A model generated the notes under the pieces. That model was not told where the DNA came from. It searched no databases and was given only the letters and a program-made list of their open reading frames with translations. The position numbers were made by a program, and so were the translations under genes. Below are positions 37,301 to 46,656 of a stretch of DNA of 64,000 bases, in pieces (the stretch's first letter is position 1; each line of letters opens with the position of its first letter). The DNA is from Mya arenaria (Eukaryota > Mollusca > Bivalvia > Myida > Myidae), in contig NC_069125.1 of NCBI RefSeq assembly GCF_026914265.1, forward strand, positions 64,159,479 to 64,223,478, given 5' to 3'.

Positions 37301-39541
37301 GATTGCTTTTACTAGATGGAATGTTAAAAAAAGTGTTCTTGTTTAGCCTATCAAAAGTGTACTTGTCTATAGTTTCCTTTTTGCAATGTAAAGTTTACCT
37401 CCAAAAAAGTGTATAAAAAAAACAAAGACAGTTAAAAAAAAATACCATTACAAAAAATCAGAATGGCCTTATATATGAGCTGTTAAAAACATTTAAGTGC
37501 AGGGGGCGAATCTTGTTTTGGTACGATCAGGATAGGGTACGAATGTCACATTCAGCTTTGCTGTTGTTTACTTGTCTTTGGTTAAATAAATTTTAATATG
37601 CTGACATTTTAAAACAAAATGACATTTAAAATCTCTATCCTTCATGAAAAACTCACTAATACTTAATAATAGAACTAGAAAATCGAAAAATAAACTCCGA
37701 AAAATGTTATGACAAAATGGCGGTGACTCGCCGAATCTTCTACTTTTAAACATCGTACAAATGAGGAAAATACTGTAAGTAAAAGCTATATAAACCAAAT
37801 AAAAAAGTTTTGAGATATCAAAACAAATTTTCATTACGAACATTCAACACAAAAACTATCAAATATTGGTCATGAAGTCAAGTATTTGATTTTCTTAGGC
37901 TAATAGCGCCACCGTCTGTTTTTCAATGACCGTCTGCTTCAAACGAAACACTGTTCTAAAAAGTGTGCCTTGTTTTTACACTGCAAGTATCAATTGTTTA
38001 CTAATACTTGACAGCATTTTTCATCCTTTCTTCGCGTTTTCTATCGCAATTTAACAAACTTTTAATCATTTGACCAGTGTCTTCTCTGATTGGTTAAAAT
38101 GGGACGTTTCAATAATTGGATGATAGACGACCCAATTGTGTGATTAGGAGATTACCGATTATAAATTGCTAAATTAATTAAATTTGTAACAACATCGGCA
38201 TCAAAGATCGACATTTAGAGGTATAACTTCGATGTCTCAGACAAGGAATAATGTGTCATAATGAACATCAATTAGCACCCTGATTATAAGCGCGAACTAC
38301 CGTTAATCAGACCCGCGGTGATGACGGTCATGTGCCTTAGAACGCACTGATCTGTGACAGATTAGGAAACGGCGACATTGACCAATGAAATAGTTTTAGG
38401 GCGTAACTTTATGATAAACAACGATCTGAATGGCCAGAAGGGCGCAAGGGGGCGGGAAAAATATGACAGGGCGTGTAAAAAGGGGCAACGGGGCGGGGTC
38501 AAAAAAGGGCAGGGCGGGCCGCCCTTCCATTCCGCTTTAGCTAAAACACATTGTAAGTCAGAAACATTTGAGGATATTTTCAGATTTAATGGTTATATTT
38601 GAAATATTTTCACACACTTTTTTTCCTTTAATATACAGGATACCTAATAACAGTTCTCATTCCAATGTTGCTTGTTATTTCAGGACAGATGATGAGAAGA
38701 GACAGAGATACGATGAGGTTGTTCAAGGATGTCTCGATTTTCTGCCAAGTGAGTTACTATATTTCATTGCAAGATACGCCATTACTATTATGAAATTTTA
38801 TATTAAATATGTTTTATGGTCAATCAATCTTTAGATTTAAAAAATCACAGTGCAGAGCATATATTAAGTAATTTCATGCATAATCAAAGGAGTAAAGCAA
38901 TATGTTACAAAATAAATTATGCTCATCTTTGAGCAGTAAGACTTATACACTTTTTCAGATTGATAGTCGAATTTGGCTGAAGGATTTTCAATTTTTACTC
39001 TTGAACATCATAGACATATATATTACATTTGCAGAAACTGTATAGGCCTTGATCTGATTTACTGGATGTTATTTATCATCTGTATGGGGGATCTGTGGGA
39101 GCCTATATGTGTGTTTTACCATGAAGATGTGAGTTATATTTTGGATGTTTTGTAGAGGGCGCTGTGTTGGCGATGGGGGAGGAGAAACACCGGGCCGGCT
39201 CCCTGACTGTAGTCCACTGTCTACAGCAGCCCAAACTCAACAAACAGGTACCAAAGGCACCAATGATAAGATGCAATGAATTGTAATAATTGGCGAGATT
39301 TACTCCTTTTTGAAAAAAAGTTGGTATTGTAGATTTATTTGTCTAATGATTGGTCAGATTCAATGATTGGTCAGATTCAATGATTGGTCAGATTCTTAAA
39401 CATGAAATTTTATCAAATTGAATAAAGTTTACAATACTAATGTACATTCCATTTCATTTACAGTTAAGTTATGTCTTCCTGGACATCCTGATGACAGAGC
39501 TGTTTCCCGAGATAACAAACAATAAGCCAATCAGCGTATGA
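18000..39541 (+). CDS. SNX14: Sorting nexin-14, complete (31 coding exons, 930 aa)
   Basis: SNX14 is an ER-anchored RGS-PX sorting nexin acting in lipid-droplet/ER contacts and endolysosomal function. Exons: 18000-18100, 19316-19384, 19730-19787, 20148-20227, 20460-20538, 21014-21057, 21357-21444, 21701-21785, 22009-22165, 22661-22736, 22894-22938, 23176-23286, 23709-23829, 24267-24422, 24726-24850, 25433-25500, 27082-27137, 27364-27449, 31199-31391, 31868-31945, 32154-32254, 32528-32624, 32811-32851, 33056-33126, 34945-34999, 35511-35631, 36086-36250, 36812-36842, 38684-38748, 39156-39247, 39464-39541. Every junction is GT-AG and keeps phase; the sum is 2793 nt including TGA, close to the vertebrate length (about 946 aa). 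The two membrane helices, CTVCGQRRCPRHRP motif, PXA, RGS, PX and nexin-C order identify SNX14 rather than SNX13, SNX19 or SNX25. Larger introns hold hAT, SINE and satellite insertions. Confidence 0.95.
19585..19705 (-). mobile_element. Truncated SINE-like copy
   Basis: It shares GATTGTGACAAAAGCTGATAGG, the GTACTGATG core and GGGGGTCAAACTTAC with the longer copy at 20676-20905. It lies in SNX14 intron 2 and reads as a 5'-truncated or diverged member. Confidence 0.4.
20148..20227 (+). CDS. SNX14: SNX14 exon 4: Cys/His-rich motif
   Basis: The exon encodes CTVCGQRRCPRH (the next exon adds RP), the counterpart of CAVCGKVKCKRHRP in human SNX14, between the second membrane segment and the PXA domain. 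The spacing C-x2-C-x4-C-x2-H suggests a small metal-binding knuckle. The motif is a good marker to separate SNX14 from other RGS-PX nexins. Confidence 0.9.
20460..22938 (+). CDS. SNX14: SNX14 exons 5-11: PXA domain
   Basis: Seven exons encode about residues 110-294. Landmarks are FQPWTGLDIHESVD, FVYTWYRKVSPDEEFVDELR, the segment LVTEKLMRAGLQHL, LHYAMSSRKAEQEYIRRLVE and a segment ending VNNMILIFLDDTP. These match the PXA domain (PX-associated, N-terminal), which packs with the nexin-C domain into a lipid-transfer-like fold in this family. Introns here are 155-824 bp; intron 5 carries a SINE-like element. Confidence 0.92.
20676..20905 (-). mobile_element. tRNA-derived SINE-like element
   Basis: On the minus strand a box-A-like segment (GTGGTATAGGTG) is followed about 75 nt later by a box-B-like GGTTTGATGCC, then a tail shared with the truncated copy in intron 2 (GATTGTAATGAAAGGCAATAGC on the plus strand). 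Internal Pol III boxes in this arrangement suggest a tRNA-derived SINE, inserted antisense in SNX14 intron 5. The tRNA of origin is not recognisable. Confidence 0.5.
23176..23286 (+). CDS. SNX14: SNX14 exon 12: proline/serine-rich linker
   Basis: The 37-codon exon begins PPPPPAVPSPKVSFLANF and continues with RQCRSFSDPEQPPK. It bridges PXA and RGS, and corresponds to the [20 protein letters not shown] region of human SNX14. RQCRSFSDP looks like a possible basophilic-kinase site (RxxS). It is symmetric (111 nt, phase 0 on both sides), so skipping would keep the frame. Confidence 0.88.
23709..25500 (+). CDS. SNX14: SNX14 exons 13-16: RGS-like domain
   Basis: Exons 13-16 encode about residues 332-488. 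Landmarks include FMQFLKSEAAVNVLQFALSC, EDFNKKILDPELSQQDLEKL, IKLDESIVTELQE and FRAYEHVYNLLNHTFLPLFH. This is the RGS fold of the RGS-PX nexins; family members such as SNX14 lack good Galpha GAP activity according to the literature, and nothing here argues against that. Intron 15 ends in a (TA)n tract directly before the exon 16 acceptor (ATTCTAG). Confidence 0.92.
25405..25428. repeat. (TA)n microsatellite next to the exon 16 acceptor
   Basis: Twelve TA units end five bases before the acceptor AG at 25431-25432 of SNX14 exon 16. The tract replaces a normal pyrimidine tract, so length changes here could affect exon 16 splicing. Confidence 0.85.
25690..25966. repeat. 24-bp minisatellite in SNX14 intron 16
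   Basis: About eleven units of ATAAACATGGTAATGTCCAC-AATT are tandemly arranged. The unit is a multiple of three, so long open frames run on both strands (for example repeating INMVMST and YKHGNVHN), but they are artefacts of periodicity. Variants replace GTCC with GTAC. Confidence 0.95.
26215..26850 (+). repeat. Dispersed repeat, CAATCATCACCAAAT family, in SNX14 intron 16
   Basis: It shares TTTGTCCAATCATCACC, TTAACCAGCCATATTGCTT and the terminal AAAGTTGGCGCTTTTGTTT with the copy at 4955-5835. It is non-coding. Confidence 0.6.
27082..27449 (+). CDS. SNX14: SNX14 exons 17-18: acidic linker before PX
   Basis: Exon 17 encodes KQKPVGIGSRITKVFKPS, matching the GISRIGSKIKGVFK segment of human SNX14. 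Exon 18 encodes an acidic, serine-rich stretch (SVSSLDLVDGENNDEADT). Together they form the linker between RGS and PX. The next intron (27450-31198) is the largest in the gene and holds a hAT element and a further repeat. Confidence 0.9.
28389..29808 (-). mobile_element. hAT-type DNA transposon, internally deleted, with BED zinc-finger remnant
   Basis: The element starts TAGGGATGGAAACC and ends GCTTCCATCCCTA, giving an 11-bp perfect terminal inverted repeat, and is flanked by an exact 8-bp target duplication CTTAACAC (28381-28388 and 29809-29816), the hAT signature. Just inside both ends are many CGGATA/TATCCG subterminal motifs. On the minus strand, 29206-28955 encodes a BED zinc finger (SSFWKYFTK, CQLCNVKL and HMKKHT, with the C-C-H-H spacing of ZBED proteins) that runs out into non-matching sequence. 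The rest of the transposase is missing. It sits in SNX14 intron 18. Confidence 0.88.
29992..30477 (+). repeat. TAGCTCGACTATTCG dispersed repeat
   Basis: It begins TAGCTCGACTATTCGAAGAA and continues with GGGAGCTATACTACTCACCC and GGCGTCGGCGTCACACC. It then has degenerate units containing TCTGGTTAAGGTTTTGCATG and AATATCTCAGCAA, and ends CTGTGACAGCTGTTGTT. Related sequence is at 42344-44776 (inverted, interrupted) and 55530-57790. A minus-strand frame across its right border (30434-30631) is unidentified. Confidence 0.65.
31199..32624 (+). CDS. SNX14: SNX14 exons 19-22: PX domain
   Basis: Exon 19 ends the linker and opens the PX domain (TWRVTIPRLGNRPDPENNKK, FFVFIVDVRRVD). Exon 20 carries WVVARRYHEFYILEQKLKEF, the RRY/F core. 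Exons 21-22 carry LPEKKMFGTKNQDFIDGKRE and LLTLPHLKGSQLLYNFLTSE. The fold fits PX at about residues 550-690. As in SNX14 generally, I do not see the full basic set expected for strong PtdIns3P binding, but that is family knowledge rather than a test. The acceptor and donor phases all agree. Confidence 0.93.
32811..34999 (+). CDS. SNX14: SNX14 exons 23-25: linker between PX and nexin-C
   Basis: Exon 23 encodes GRALNKIPRKLVKE, exon 24 KGQHLDSFLHNFEKSIEPSK, and exon 25 MERRDSSASLLSTSSLK, matching [20 protein letters not shown] and the following linker in human SNX14. Exon 25 is serine-rich with RRDSS, a possible phosphorylation site. Intron 24 contains the 145-bp satellite (33311-34908), which fills almost the whole intron. 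Confidence 0.9.
33311..34908 (+). repeat. Dispersed repeat with a 145-bp tandem array in SNX14 intron 24
   Basis: The left end is ATGTCTCCCCCTCTCTGGGG and the right end is ACAATGGGGGAGACATGCGC followed by GCAATCTCTAGTTG; the GGGGAGACAT segments form inverted ends. After a short (GTCCGTCA)n tract (33350-33425) come about eight nearly identical 145-bp units (33475-34600). Each unit contains AGGTCAAAGGTCAAGGTC. The minus-strand open frames of 61 residues that recur every 145 bp (MFFTLGVAATLTFD-like) are repeat artefacts. A second member occupies 41622-46016. Confidence 0.85.
35511..39541 (+). CDS. SNX14: SNX14 exons 26-31: nexin-C domain and C terminus
   Basis: Exon 26 ends with RRNVEGVYDTIIYI. 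Exon 27 gives VFEVPVWLHHCLYTARMFMK, LEGYLDWYIEHKVA and QEHRLVSLIHLLR. Exons 28-30 give VLFFDTDPPR, TDDEKRQRYDEVVQGCLDFL and VVHCLQQPKLNKQ. Exon 31 ends LSYVFLDILMTELFPEIT and a short tail before TGA at 39539-39541. This is the nexin-C (sorting nexin C-terminal) domain, matching human SNX14 through LLDIVIQELFPEL. A possible polyadenylation signal AATAAA is at 40409-40414. Confidence 0.94.
36893..38549. mobile_element. Putative DNA element with 10-bp perfect inverted ends in SNX14 intron 28
   Basis: GTGTTTTAGC at 36893-36902 and GCTAAAACAC at 38540-38549 are exact inverted copies. Just inside both ends are AAAGGGCAGGGTGGGC-like tracts in the same orientation. The 1.66-kb interior has no recognisable transposase. 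No convincing target duplication flanks it. It may be a non-autonomous element of an unknown family or a chance pairing. Confidence 0.35.
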
Positions 39542-40993
39542 TATCCTGTCATTTATTATGAGGAGCAGGAGTGCAGTGATGTCATGAAATCATTAGATTT
39601 TAGAAAGAACATTCCAGCTTGATCTCATTATAAATACGCATATTAATATGTATTTTTATTAGCTGTGCAATATTTCTATGTATTTCAAACATTATTTGCG
39701 TTTTGACAATAATCAACAAGATAATCTAAATGCACTAGTGGAAACGAAATATTCATCTTTTACCTCTTCTGTTTTTTTTAAGAAAAAAAAATAAGTGGTA
39801 TTGTCATAGACTTGGTGCCATCGTCTTTGTTATGCAAAAACTTAAATCTTGGACATAACTAATAATCATGTTGCCAGAAACAATACATACTTGTACTTAC
39901 ATATCGAGGCTGTGGCCCTGACTTTTTAAAAAATGTTGAGTTATGTCTTTAGTTTTTGACTGAAAAAAACAACAAAAACAGACCGACATGTGCATCAGCT
40001 CTGCACCACTCTTGTTATTTAAAAGATGATTATGTGATGTAATTACATATACGGTATTACATTCTGATAGATTTGGTTACTAAGTTATATATATATGCTT
40101 GTATGCTTTCATTATGACAATAATGTTATAATTAATCTGTTTATTAATGAGTTGCCTGTGATAGATTTTCATACTTAAATGTCTTAGAAGTTTTTTTAAT
40201 AGCAGTCAACACAAAGTTGCACTACTTTCTAAACATTCTAAATGTGGTGGTTTGTTTCATATCACTGTCTAAAATATCTAATTGACACTTTTTATTGGAT
40301 TATAGGAGATTACATGTTGTAATTGAGTTTTTGTCTGTTATACGAATTCAAGACAACATCTTTATATTAAATTTTACAAACTGCTTTGTGTTTTTGTGAA
40401 CTCTAAAAAATAAATTCACTTTAAATGGCAAAATGAGAGCCTTTCAGACATAATGCTCTTCCATGCTAGTGCAACACAGAGTAACATGAAGTTGAACAAT
40501 ACATGAACCTGTGACACACCACTTCAGCATGGTGAACTTCCATGCAAGTTTTTTGAAAATTCTACTATGCTTGGTAAAGATACAGCCCGGATAAGTCACA
40601 GTCCAGACCAGAACTATCAACAGTACTTATCTTGACATTTAACATCGTGTGACCTGACATTTTTGAGGTACAAATCTTTGTCTTGTGTGAGACATGCCAT
40701 CTGGTCATGGTGAATCTTCCAACGCAATTATTTTGCAAGCCTGACCTTGAACTTCATACACAGATCAATCATATTTAGAAGAGCAGTGCCCTTTGGTCTC
40801 TTTCATTCTTAATTTTTTGTCCAGAGCAGTCATAAAGGTATTGATATTAAACTTCATATTCAGATAGATCTTAACAAGAAGTTCACATGAACTGCAACTC
40901 TGGATTTTTTTTAATCATGTGGGTTTTTGTTTGTTTTGATCATTCGTGTCAAATTCCTTAAATATGATCATTCCTTAAAATTTTAAAAAAACA
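39542..40993 (+). other. SNX14 3' UTR and intergenic sequence
   Basis: There is no coding sequence. The first 900 bases are AT-rich, and a polyadenylation-like AATAAA occurs at 40409-40414. I cannot fix the transcript end. Confidence 0.4.
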
Positions 40994-41620
40994 CAAGAGG
41001 GCAGTGCCAACTGTCACAAAATAAGCTGGTCTTAATTTTAGGACATTAATTCGTTGACAAGTGGTTGTATGTTAAGCCAAATTAAGAGAGCGGACATTGT
41101 AAATACAGCTTTTGTCAATTCAATATATCAAACCTGACTGAAATATTCTGCCTATACACATTCTGACCTGATTTGGTGATGACTGGACAATGGTTTCTGT
41201 AAGTTATTGATCGGACATGACAGATTTTAGGTTAATTTCTATGATGAAGGGCAATAACGCCGAGTGACTAATGATATGGTTGGTTAATTAACTTGTACAA
41301 GATATTACTCCCATACACATTCTGACCAAATTTGGTGATGATTTTGACAAAGGCTTCATTAGCTCTTGATTGGACAAAATCAATTTTAGGTGGTGTATAA
41401 TTGAATTCTTAAGTATTTGTTTTATTTAAACAATGAAATGACTCGAGCAATATGGCTCTGCTGGTTATCATTCTTGTCCCAAGATACAATGCCCAAACAC
41501 ATTCTGACCTAAACTGGTTATGATTGGACAAAGGCTTCTCTAGTTATTGATCAGACAAGACCGCTCTTTATGTTATGATTGGACAAAGGCTTCTCTAGTT
41601 ATTGATCAGACAAGACCTCT
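40994..41620 (-). repeat. CAATCATCACCAAAT family repeat, inverted copy
   Basis: It begins ACAAGAGGGCAGTGCCAACT, the reverse complement of the family's terminal AGTTGGC/CACTCTTGT segment, and contains TTTGGTGATGATTTTGACAA and GGTTATCATTCTTGTCC. It joins the next repeat at about 41620. Confidence 0.6.
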
Positions 41621-41796
41621 CTTTATGTCTCCCCCATTCATGGGGAGACATTTTGTTTTTGCCCTGTCCGTCAGTCAGTCCATTAGTCCGTCAGTCAGTC
41701 TGTACATCACACTTCGTTTCCGCTCAATAACTATAGAACGCTTAGACCCAGGAACCTTACACTTGGTATGCTAGTTGGTCATGACTAGTATGGTCA

Positions 41797-41834
41797 AGGT
41801 CACCATGACCTTGAGGGCAAGGTCACCATGACCT
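41797..41834. promoter_or_regulatory. Two perfect IR3 nuclear-receptor-type palindromes
   Basis: AGGTCACCATGACCT occurs at 41797-41811 and again at 41820-41834. This is the exact consensus AGGTCAnnnTGACCT bound by steroid-type (estrogen-receptor-like) nuclear receptors. They lie in a repeat between two genes; whether they are bound is unknown. Confidence 0.5.
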
Positions 41835-42343
41835 TGAGGTGGAGAAACAGTTTCCGCTCAATAAGTAGAGATTCTTTGGGTCCAGGAACTTACTTGGTAT
41901 GCTAGTTGTTCATGACTAGTAGATGACCCCAATTGAATTTAAGATCAAAAGGTCAAAGGTCAAGGTAACCTTCAGGTAAAACATGATATGTTGGCGGTGA
42001 CCTTAAGCTTAAAAATGGTTTCTGCTCAATCACAAAAATGGTTTCTGCTCAATCACTAAAGAACACTTGCACCCAGGAACTTCATACTTTGTATGCTAGT
42101 TGGTCATGACTAGTAGATGACCCCTATTGATTTTGAGATCACTAGGTCAAAGGTCAAGGTCACTGTGACCTTGAGGTGAAAAAACGGTTTCCGCTCAATA
42201 ACTAAAGATCCTTTGAGTCCAGGAACTTCATACTTGGTATGTTTGTTGTTCATGACGAGAAGATGACCCCTATTGATTTTGATATCAAAAGGTCATAGGT
42301 CAAGGTTACCTTCAGGTAAAAAAACGATATATGTTGGCAGCTT

Positions 42344-44776
42344 AACAAGAACTGTCATAAGACAGCGGGCTCGACTACGCCGCTTTGACTTAGAATACAA
42401 TAACGATGTAATAATACCAAATTTGGTCTCTTGATGTCAAACGTGACTAAAATTATTCGATACATAAGGTGACTTTGATGCTGCCCTACCACCAGCCCGC
42501 CCAAACAATGACGCAAGTCATTCAAATAACTTGATTTCCCAATATGAAAATGTGGTTAAGAATATACAAATTAGGGATGCACCGATACGCTCAGTATCGA
42601 TACAATATCGATACAGAGTGCTGGCGATACGTAATCGATACACAAGCCGAGCGTATCGATACGAAAACACGTGTTCGGCAAAAACGTTTACTGTCCCATT
42701 ATTCAGTAAAACGCTCGCTGATTGGATGCTATAAACGGTGTAACCAATCAACTTGCGTAAAACAGATCGATGTTCGTCGTTAGTCGCAACATGGCGGACG
42801 GTGAAGAAGCATTTGTATCGGGAGGTGGAGAAATACCGCTCTGAGATTGCATCTCCATTGGACACTGACCCCCAGGTAAAGTTGTGCAAATAAATATGTG
42901 TATGTATGAACAGAAGTATATTGTAGATTACTTGCATGAATCAGGGTATAAATGAGTAAAGGTATTATTATAAAATTGTAGTGTTGTTATAAATTCAGTC
43001 AAAATGTCTGCAAAATAACATATTACTATTATACATTTTACTTGTGTTATTAAAATATTCTAAAAAATAATAATTCCAGGTATGGTGGAGGAGTCATGAG
43101 AATGACTATCCTAATCTGAGCAGACTGGCCAAGCACACCCTTCATATTCCAGCCACATCTGTTGCAAGCGAGAGGGTCTTCAGTGAAGCCGGTGATGTTG
43201 TGACTGCCACCCGAAACAGACTGGCCCCAGACATGGTGGACATACTAGTGTACCTAAAGCATAACTTGTGAAGTTTTGAACTTTCCTGTCATCACGCAGC
43301 ACGTTTGGTTTAGTTATAATACAGTGTTTGGTTAATTAACATTATGACTTATAAAGTTATGGCAATGGTATGCCATTATGTGTTAGACTCTTGTAAAACA
43401 GAAGCATTTTAAGTGTTGTGACTTTTATTATAAAGTAACATGCCATGTTGAATTGTTGACAGTTAAACTAATGTATATAAGTTAATGTGCTAGATTGCTA
43501 GTAGCCTAGTTCCAGTAAATGAGACAGTGTACTGTGTAGTGTTTGCAAACTTTGCATAATATTTACATTTTAAATGATTAACCTTACAAAGATGTGCCAC
43601 ACTCTTAATGTGTTTTGTCTAGTCACTTGTAAGTTGATGTTTTCTAGTCATTTGTTTAAGTTTCTTACCTAATTAATATATTTGACAGTTAAAATAAATA
43701 TAAACCCAAACAGTTTGCTTAGTAGTAGTGTATAATTAACTTTATTCAATATCACATTATGTATCGTATTGGAAAATATCGTATCGGCCACTCTTCGTAT
43801 CGATACGTATCGTATCGCGTGATGGCCGTATCGGTGCAACCCTAATACAAATATGCCTTTCAAAGGAAATAAAAAAAAATGTATATAAAAAATCAAGGGC
43901 CATAATTTGAATTTAGGCTAAAAATGGAGTTATGTTTCTTGTTGTAAGATGGTCGTAAATAATTTTGAATTTTTAAGTGCATTTAATGAACGGTAGAAAA
44001 GTTTTTTTATTAAAACCCCAACTTGCCCTTAACTTTTACTTGCCTAAAACATTAACCTAAGTCAATCAGGGGCCATAACTTGTATTAAGGATATGGAGTT
44101 ATGTAACCTCATTGGGTGATGGTCCTAAACAATTGTGTGAAGTATTAAGTCAATTGAATGAAGGGTATAGAAGTTATTAAACAATATCCCAACCTGCCTT
44201 AAAACTTTAACCTAAGTTCCATAGTCAATCAGGGGCCATAATTTGTATAAAAGATAATATGGAGTTATCTAACCTCATTATGTGATGGCTCTGAACATCT
44301 GTGTGAAGTATTAAGTCAATTGAATGAATGGTATTGGAGTTTTAAGTTAAAATCCCAACTTGCCCTAGAACTTATACCTGCCCTAAAACTTTAACCTAAG
44401 TCAATCAGGGGCCATAACTTGTATTTAGGATAATATGGAGTTCTGTAACCTCATTGTGTGATGGTCCTGAAAAACTGTGTGAAGTATTAAGTCAATTGAA
44501 CAAAGGATATAGAAGTTATTAATAAATATTCCAACTTGCCCTAAAACTTTAACCTAAGTTCCATAGTCAACCAGGGGCCATAATCTGTGTAAAGAATAAA
44601 ATGGAGTTATCTAACCTCATCATGTGATGGCCCTGAACAACTGCATGAAGTATTAAGTCAATTGAATGTAGGGTATTGGACTTATAAGTGAAAATCCCAA
44701 CTTGCCCTAAAACTTAAAACGGCACCAACGCCGACGCGAGTAGTATAGCCCACCTATTCTTCGAATAGTCGAGCTA
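42344..44776 (-). repeat. TAGCTCGACTATTCG repeat, inserted in the GGGGAGACAT element
   Basis: The right end, read on the minus strand, is TAGCTCGACTATTCGAAGAA as at 29992, and the left end AACAAGAACTGTCA is the complement of the family's terminal TGACAGCTCTTGTT. It contains ~200-bp units (GGGGCCATAACTTGTAT and AACCTAAGTCAATCAGG) and is itself interrupted by the hAT element 42572-43844. Confidence 0.7.
42572..43844 (+). mobile_element. hAT-type transposon with C-terminal dimerisation-domain remnant
   Basis: The ends are TAGGGATGCACCGATACG and the complement of CGTATCGGTGCAACCCTA (one mismatch in 18). The flanks are an exact 8-bp duplication ATACAAAT (42564-42571 and 43845-43852). Next to both ends are many GTATCGATAC motifs. 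Near 42820-42874 and 43081-43271 the plus strand encodes, across an apparent 206-bp GT-AG intron, EVEKYRSEIASP, VWWRSHENDYPNLSRLAKHT, IPATSVASERVFSEAGD and a segment with RNRLAPDMVDILVYLKHN. This is the hAT dimerisation domain of the ZBED type. The catalytic core is deleted. Confidence 0.9.
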
Positions 44777-46016
44777 AAAATGGTTTCTGCTCAATAACTA
44801 AAGAACGCTTGTACCCAGGAACTAAATACTTGGTATGCTAGTTAGTCATGAATTGTAGATGACTCCTATTGATTTTGAGATCAGTAGGTCAAAGGTCAAG
44901 GTCACCATGACCTTGAGGTGAAGAAGCGGTTTCCGCTCAATAACTTAAGAACAATTGCACCCAGGAACTATATACGTTGTATGCTAGTTGGTCAGGACTA
45001 GTAGATGAACCTTATTGATTTTGAGATGACTAGTTCAAAGGTCAAGGTCGCCGTAACCTAGAGGTGAAGAAACGGTTACCGTTCAGTAACTTAAGAACAC
45101 TTGCACCCAGGAACTTCATACTTGGTATGCAAGCTGGTCATGACTAGTGACTAGAAGATGACCCCATTGATTTTGTGATCAGTCTGTGAGTCAAGCAGAC
45201 TGCACGTCACACTTCGTTTCCGCTCAATAGATAAAGAATGCTTGCACCCAGGAACTTTATACTTGGTATGCTAGTCATATGACTAGAAGATGACCCCTAT
45301 TGATTTGATATCAGTAGGTCAAAGGTCAAGGTTGCTGTGACCTCGAGGTGAAAAAACGGTACCGCTAAGTAAATAAAGAACACTTGCACCCAAGAACTTA
45401 ATACTCTGTATGCAAGTTGGTCATGTAAATGATCCCGAATGATTTTGAGACCAGTAGGTCAAAGGTCAAGATCACCGTGACCTTGAGGTGAAGAAACACT
45501 TACCGCTCAGTAACTAAAGAACACTTGCACCCAGAACTTAATACTTGATATGCAAGCTGGTCATGACTAGTAGATGACCCCTATTGATTTTGTGATCAGT
45601 CTGTTAAAGGTCAAGGTTGCCGTGACCTTGAGGTGAAGAATTGAATAATGCTTGCAAACAGGAACTTCATACAATGCACTTTTTTTTCTCTTCACTATTC
45701 AGTACGTCACACTTTTTTCCACTAGTCTTTCATCACTAGTAGATGACCCCTATTGATTTTGAGATCAGTAGGTCAAAGGTCAAGGTTGCCGTGACCTTGA
45801 GGTGAAGAATTGAATAATGCTTGCAAACAGGAACTTCATACAATGCACTTTTTTTCTCTTCACTATTTAATACAGGTGAATAAACCATTCTTTACTGTTG
45901 GTTTATCTCCAGTCCAAAATATGTAAATTACAAATTTTATGTAAATCATTTTTTTCTCAGCTACGACCACACAATAGGCGAGACCAGCGCTTTTTCAAAA
46001 AAAGCAATCTCTAGTT

Positions 46017-46345
46017 GGTAATTTATGTAATTAAAAGGTGACTACATGCAAGTTACTCCACCAATATGGCTGGTTATCAAACTTGTCAAAGGAACTATGT
46101 CCATACACATTATGACCAAATTTGGTGATGATTAAAAAGGCTTCTGAATTAATTGACCAGACATGCAAATTTAAGATCATAAATTAAAGGAAAATAACTC
46201 TCGAGTGACTAAAGCGATATGGCTGGTTACTGCAATTGTCAAAGATATCCTGCCCATACACTTTATGACCAAATTTGGTGATGATTGGACAAAGCCTTAT
46301 AAGTTATAAATCGACCATCATATTGGACACTGCCTGCCCGAACAC
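46017..46345 (-). repeat. CAATCATCACCAAAT family fragment, inverted
   Basis: It contains CCAATATGGCTGGTTATCAA, GACCAAATTTGGTGATGATT and GAGTGACTAAAGCGATATGG, the reverse complement of family units. It abuts the end of the 41622-46016 element. Confidence 0.55.
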
Positions 46346-46656
46346 CACAGGTACAACTAAAATATGTCCCAGTCATTGAAATTGTGAAAAAAATAATTTT
46401 GCATCAACCATTCTTTTGTGCCTTAAAAATGTGTACAAACCTTAGAATAGTAATTAATCAACTTAACTTCTATATCAAACTTGTCCATGAGTCTTTTTTA
46501 ATTGTACTAGAATTCTGCAAATCAGATCTGTTGCCTGACAGGAATACCCATCATTGTTTTACTGAAAATCACCTATATCCTCACTGACCAAACAGCAATG
46601 CTTTCAATATTATTCTTAAAAAGTGGAACAGTAAAAATACTTCAGATATTTTTTCT

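Larger units (their letters stand above)
41622..46016 (+). repeat. Second member of the GGGGAGACAT repeat, interrupted by nested insertions
   Basis: The left end ATGTCTCCCCCATTCATGGG with (GTCAGTCC)n and the right end CAGCTACGACCACACAATAG with GCAATCTCTAGTTGG match the 33311-34908 member. The units are more divergent and centre on TCAATAACTAAAGAACGCTT, CCAGGAACTTCATACTTGGT and AGGTCAAAGGTCAAGGTCAC. At 42344-44776 another repeat is inserted; outside it the parent text rejoins cleanly (GGCAGCTTA then AAAATGGTTTCTGCTC, as in the intact unit near 42000). A 167-bp segment is directly duplicated near 45600-45690 and 45765-45860. Confidence 0.8.

Noticed and set aside
42518..42937. 139-residue minus-strand ORF
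   Set aside because: It crosses the end of the hAT element and its GTATCGATAC subterminal repeats, so it is composite.
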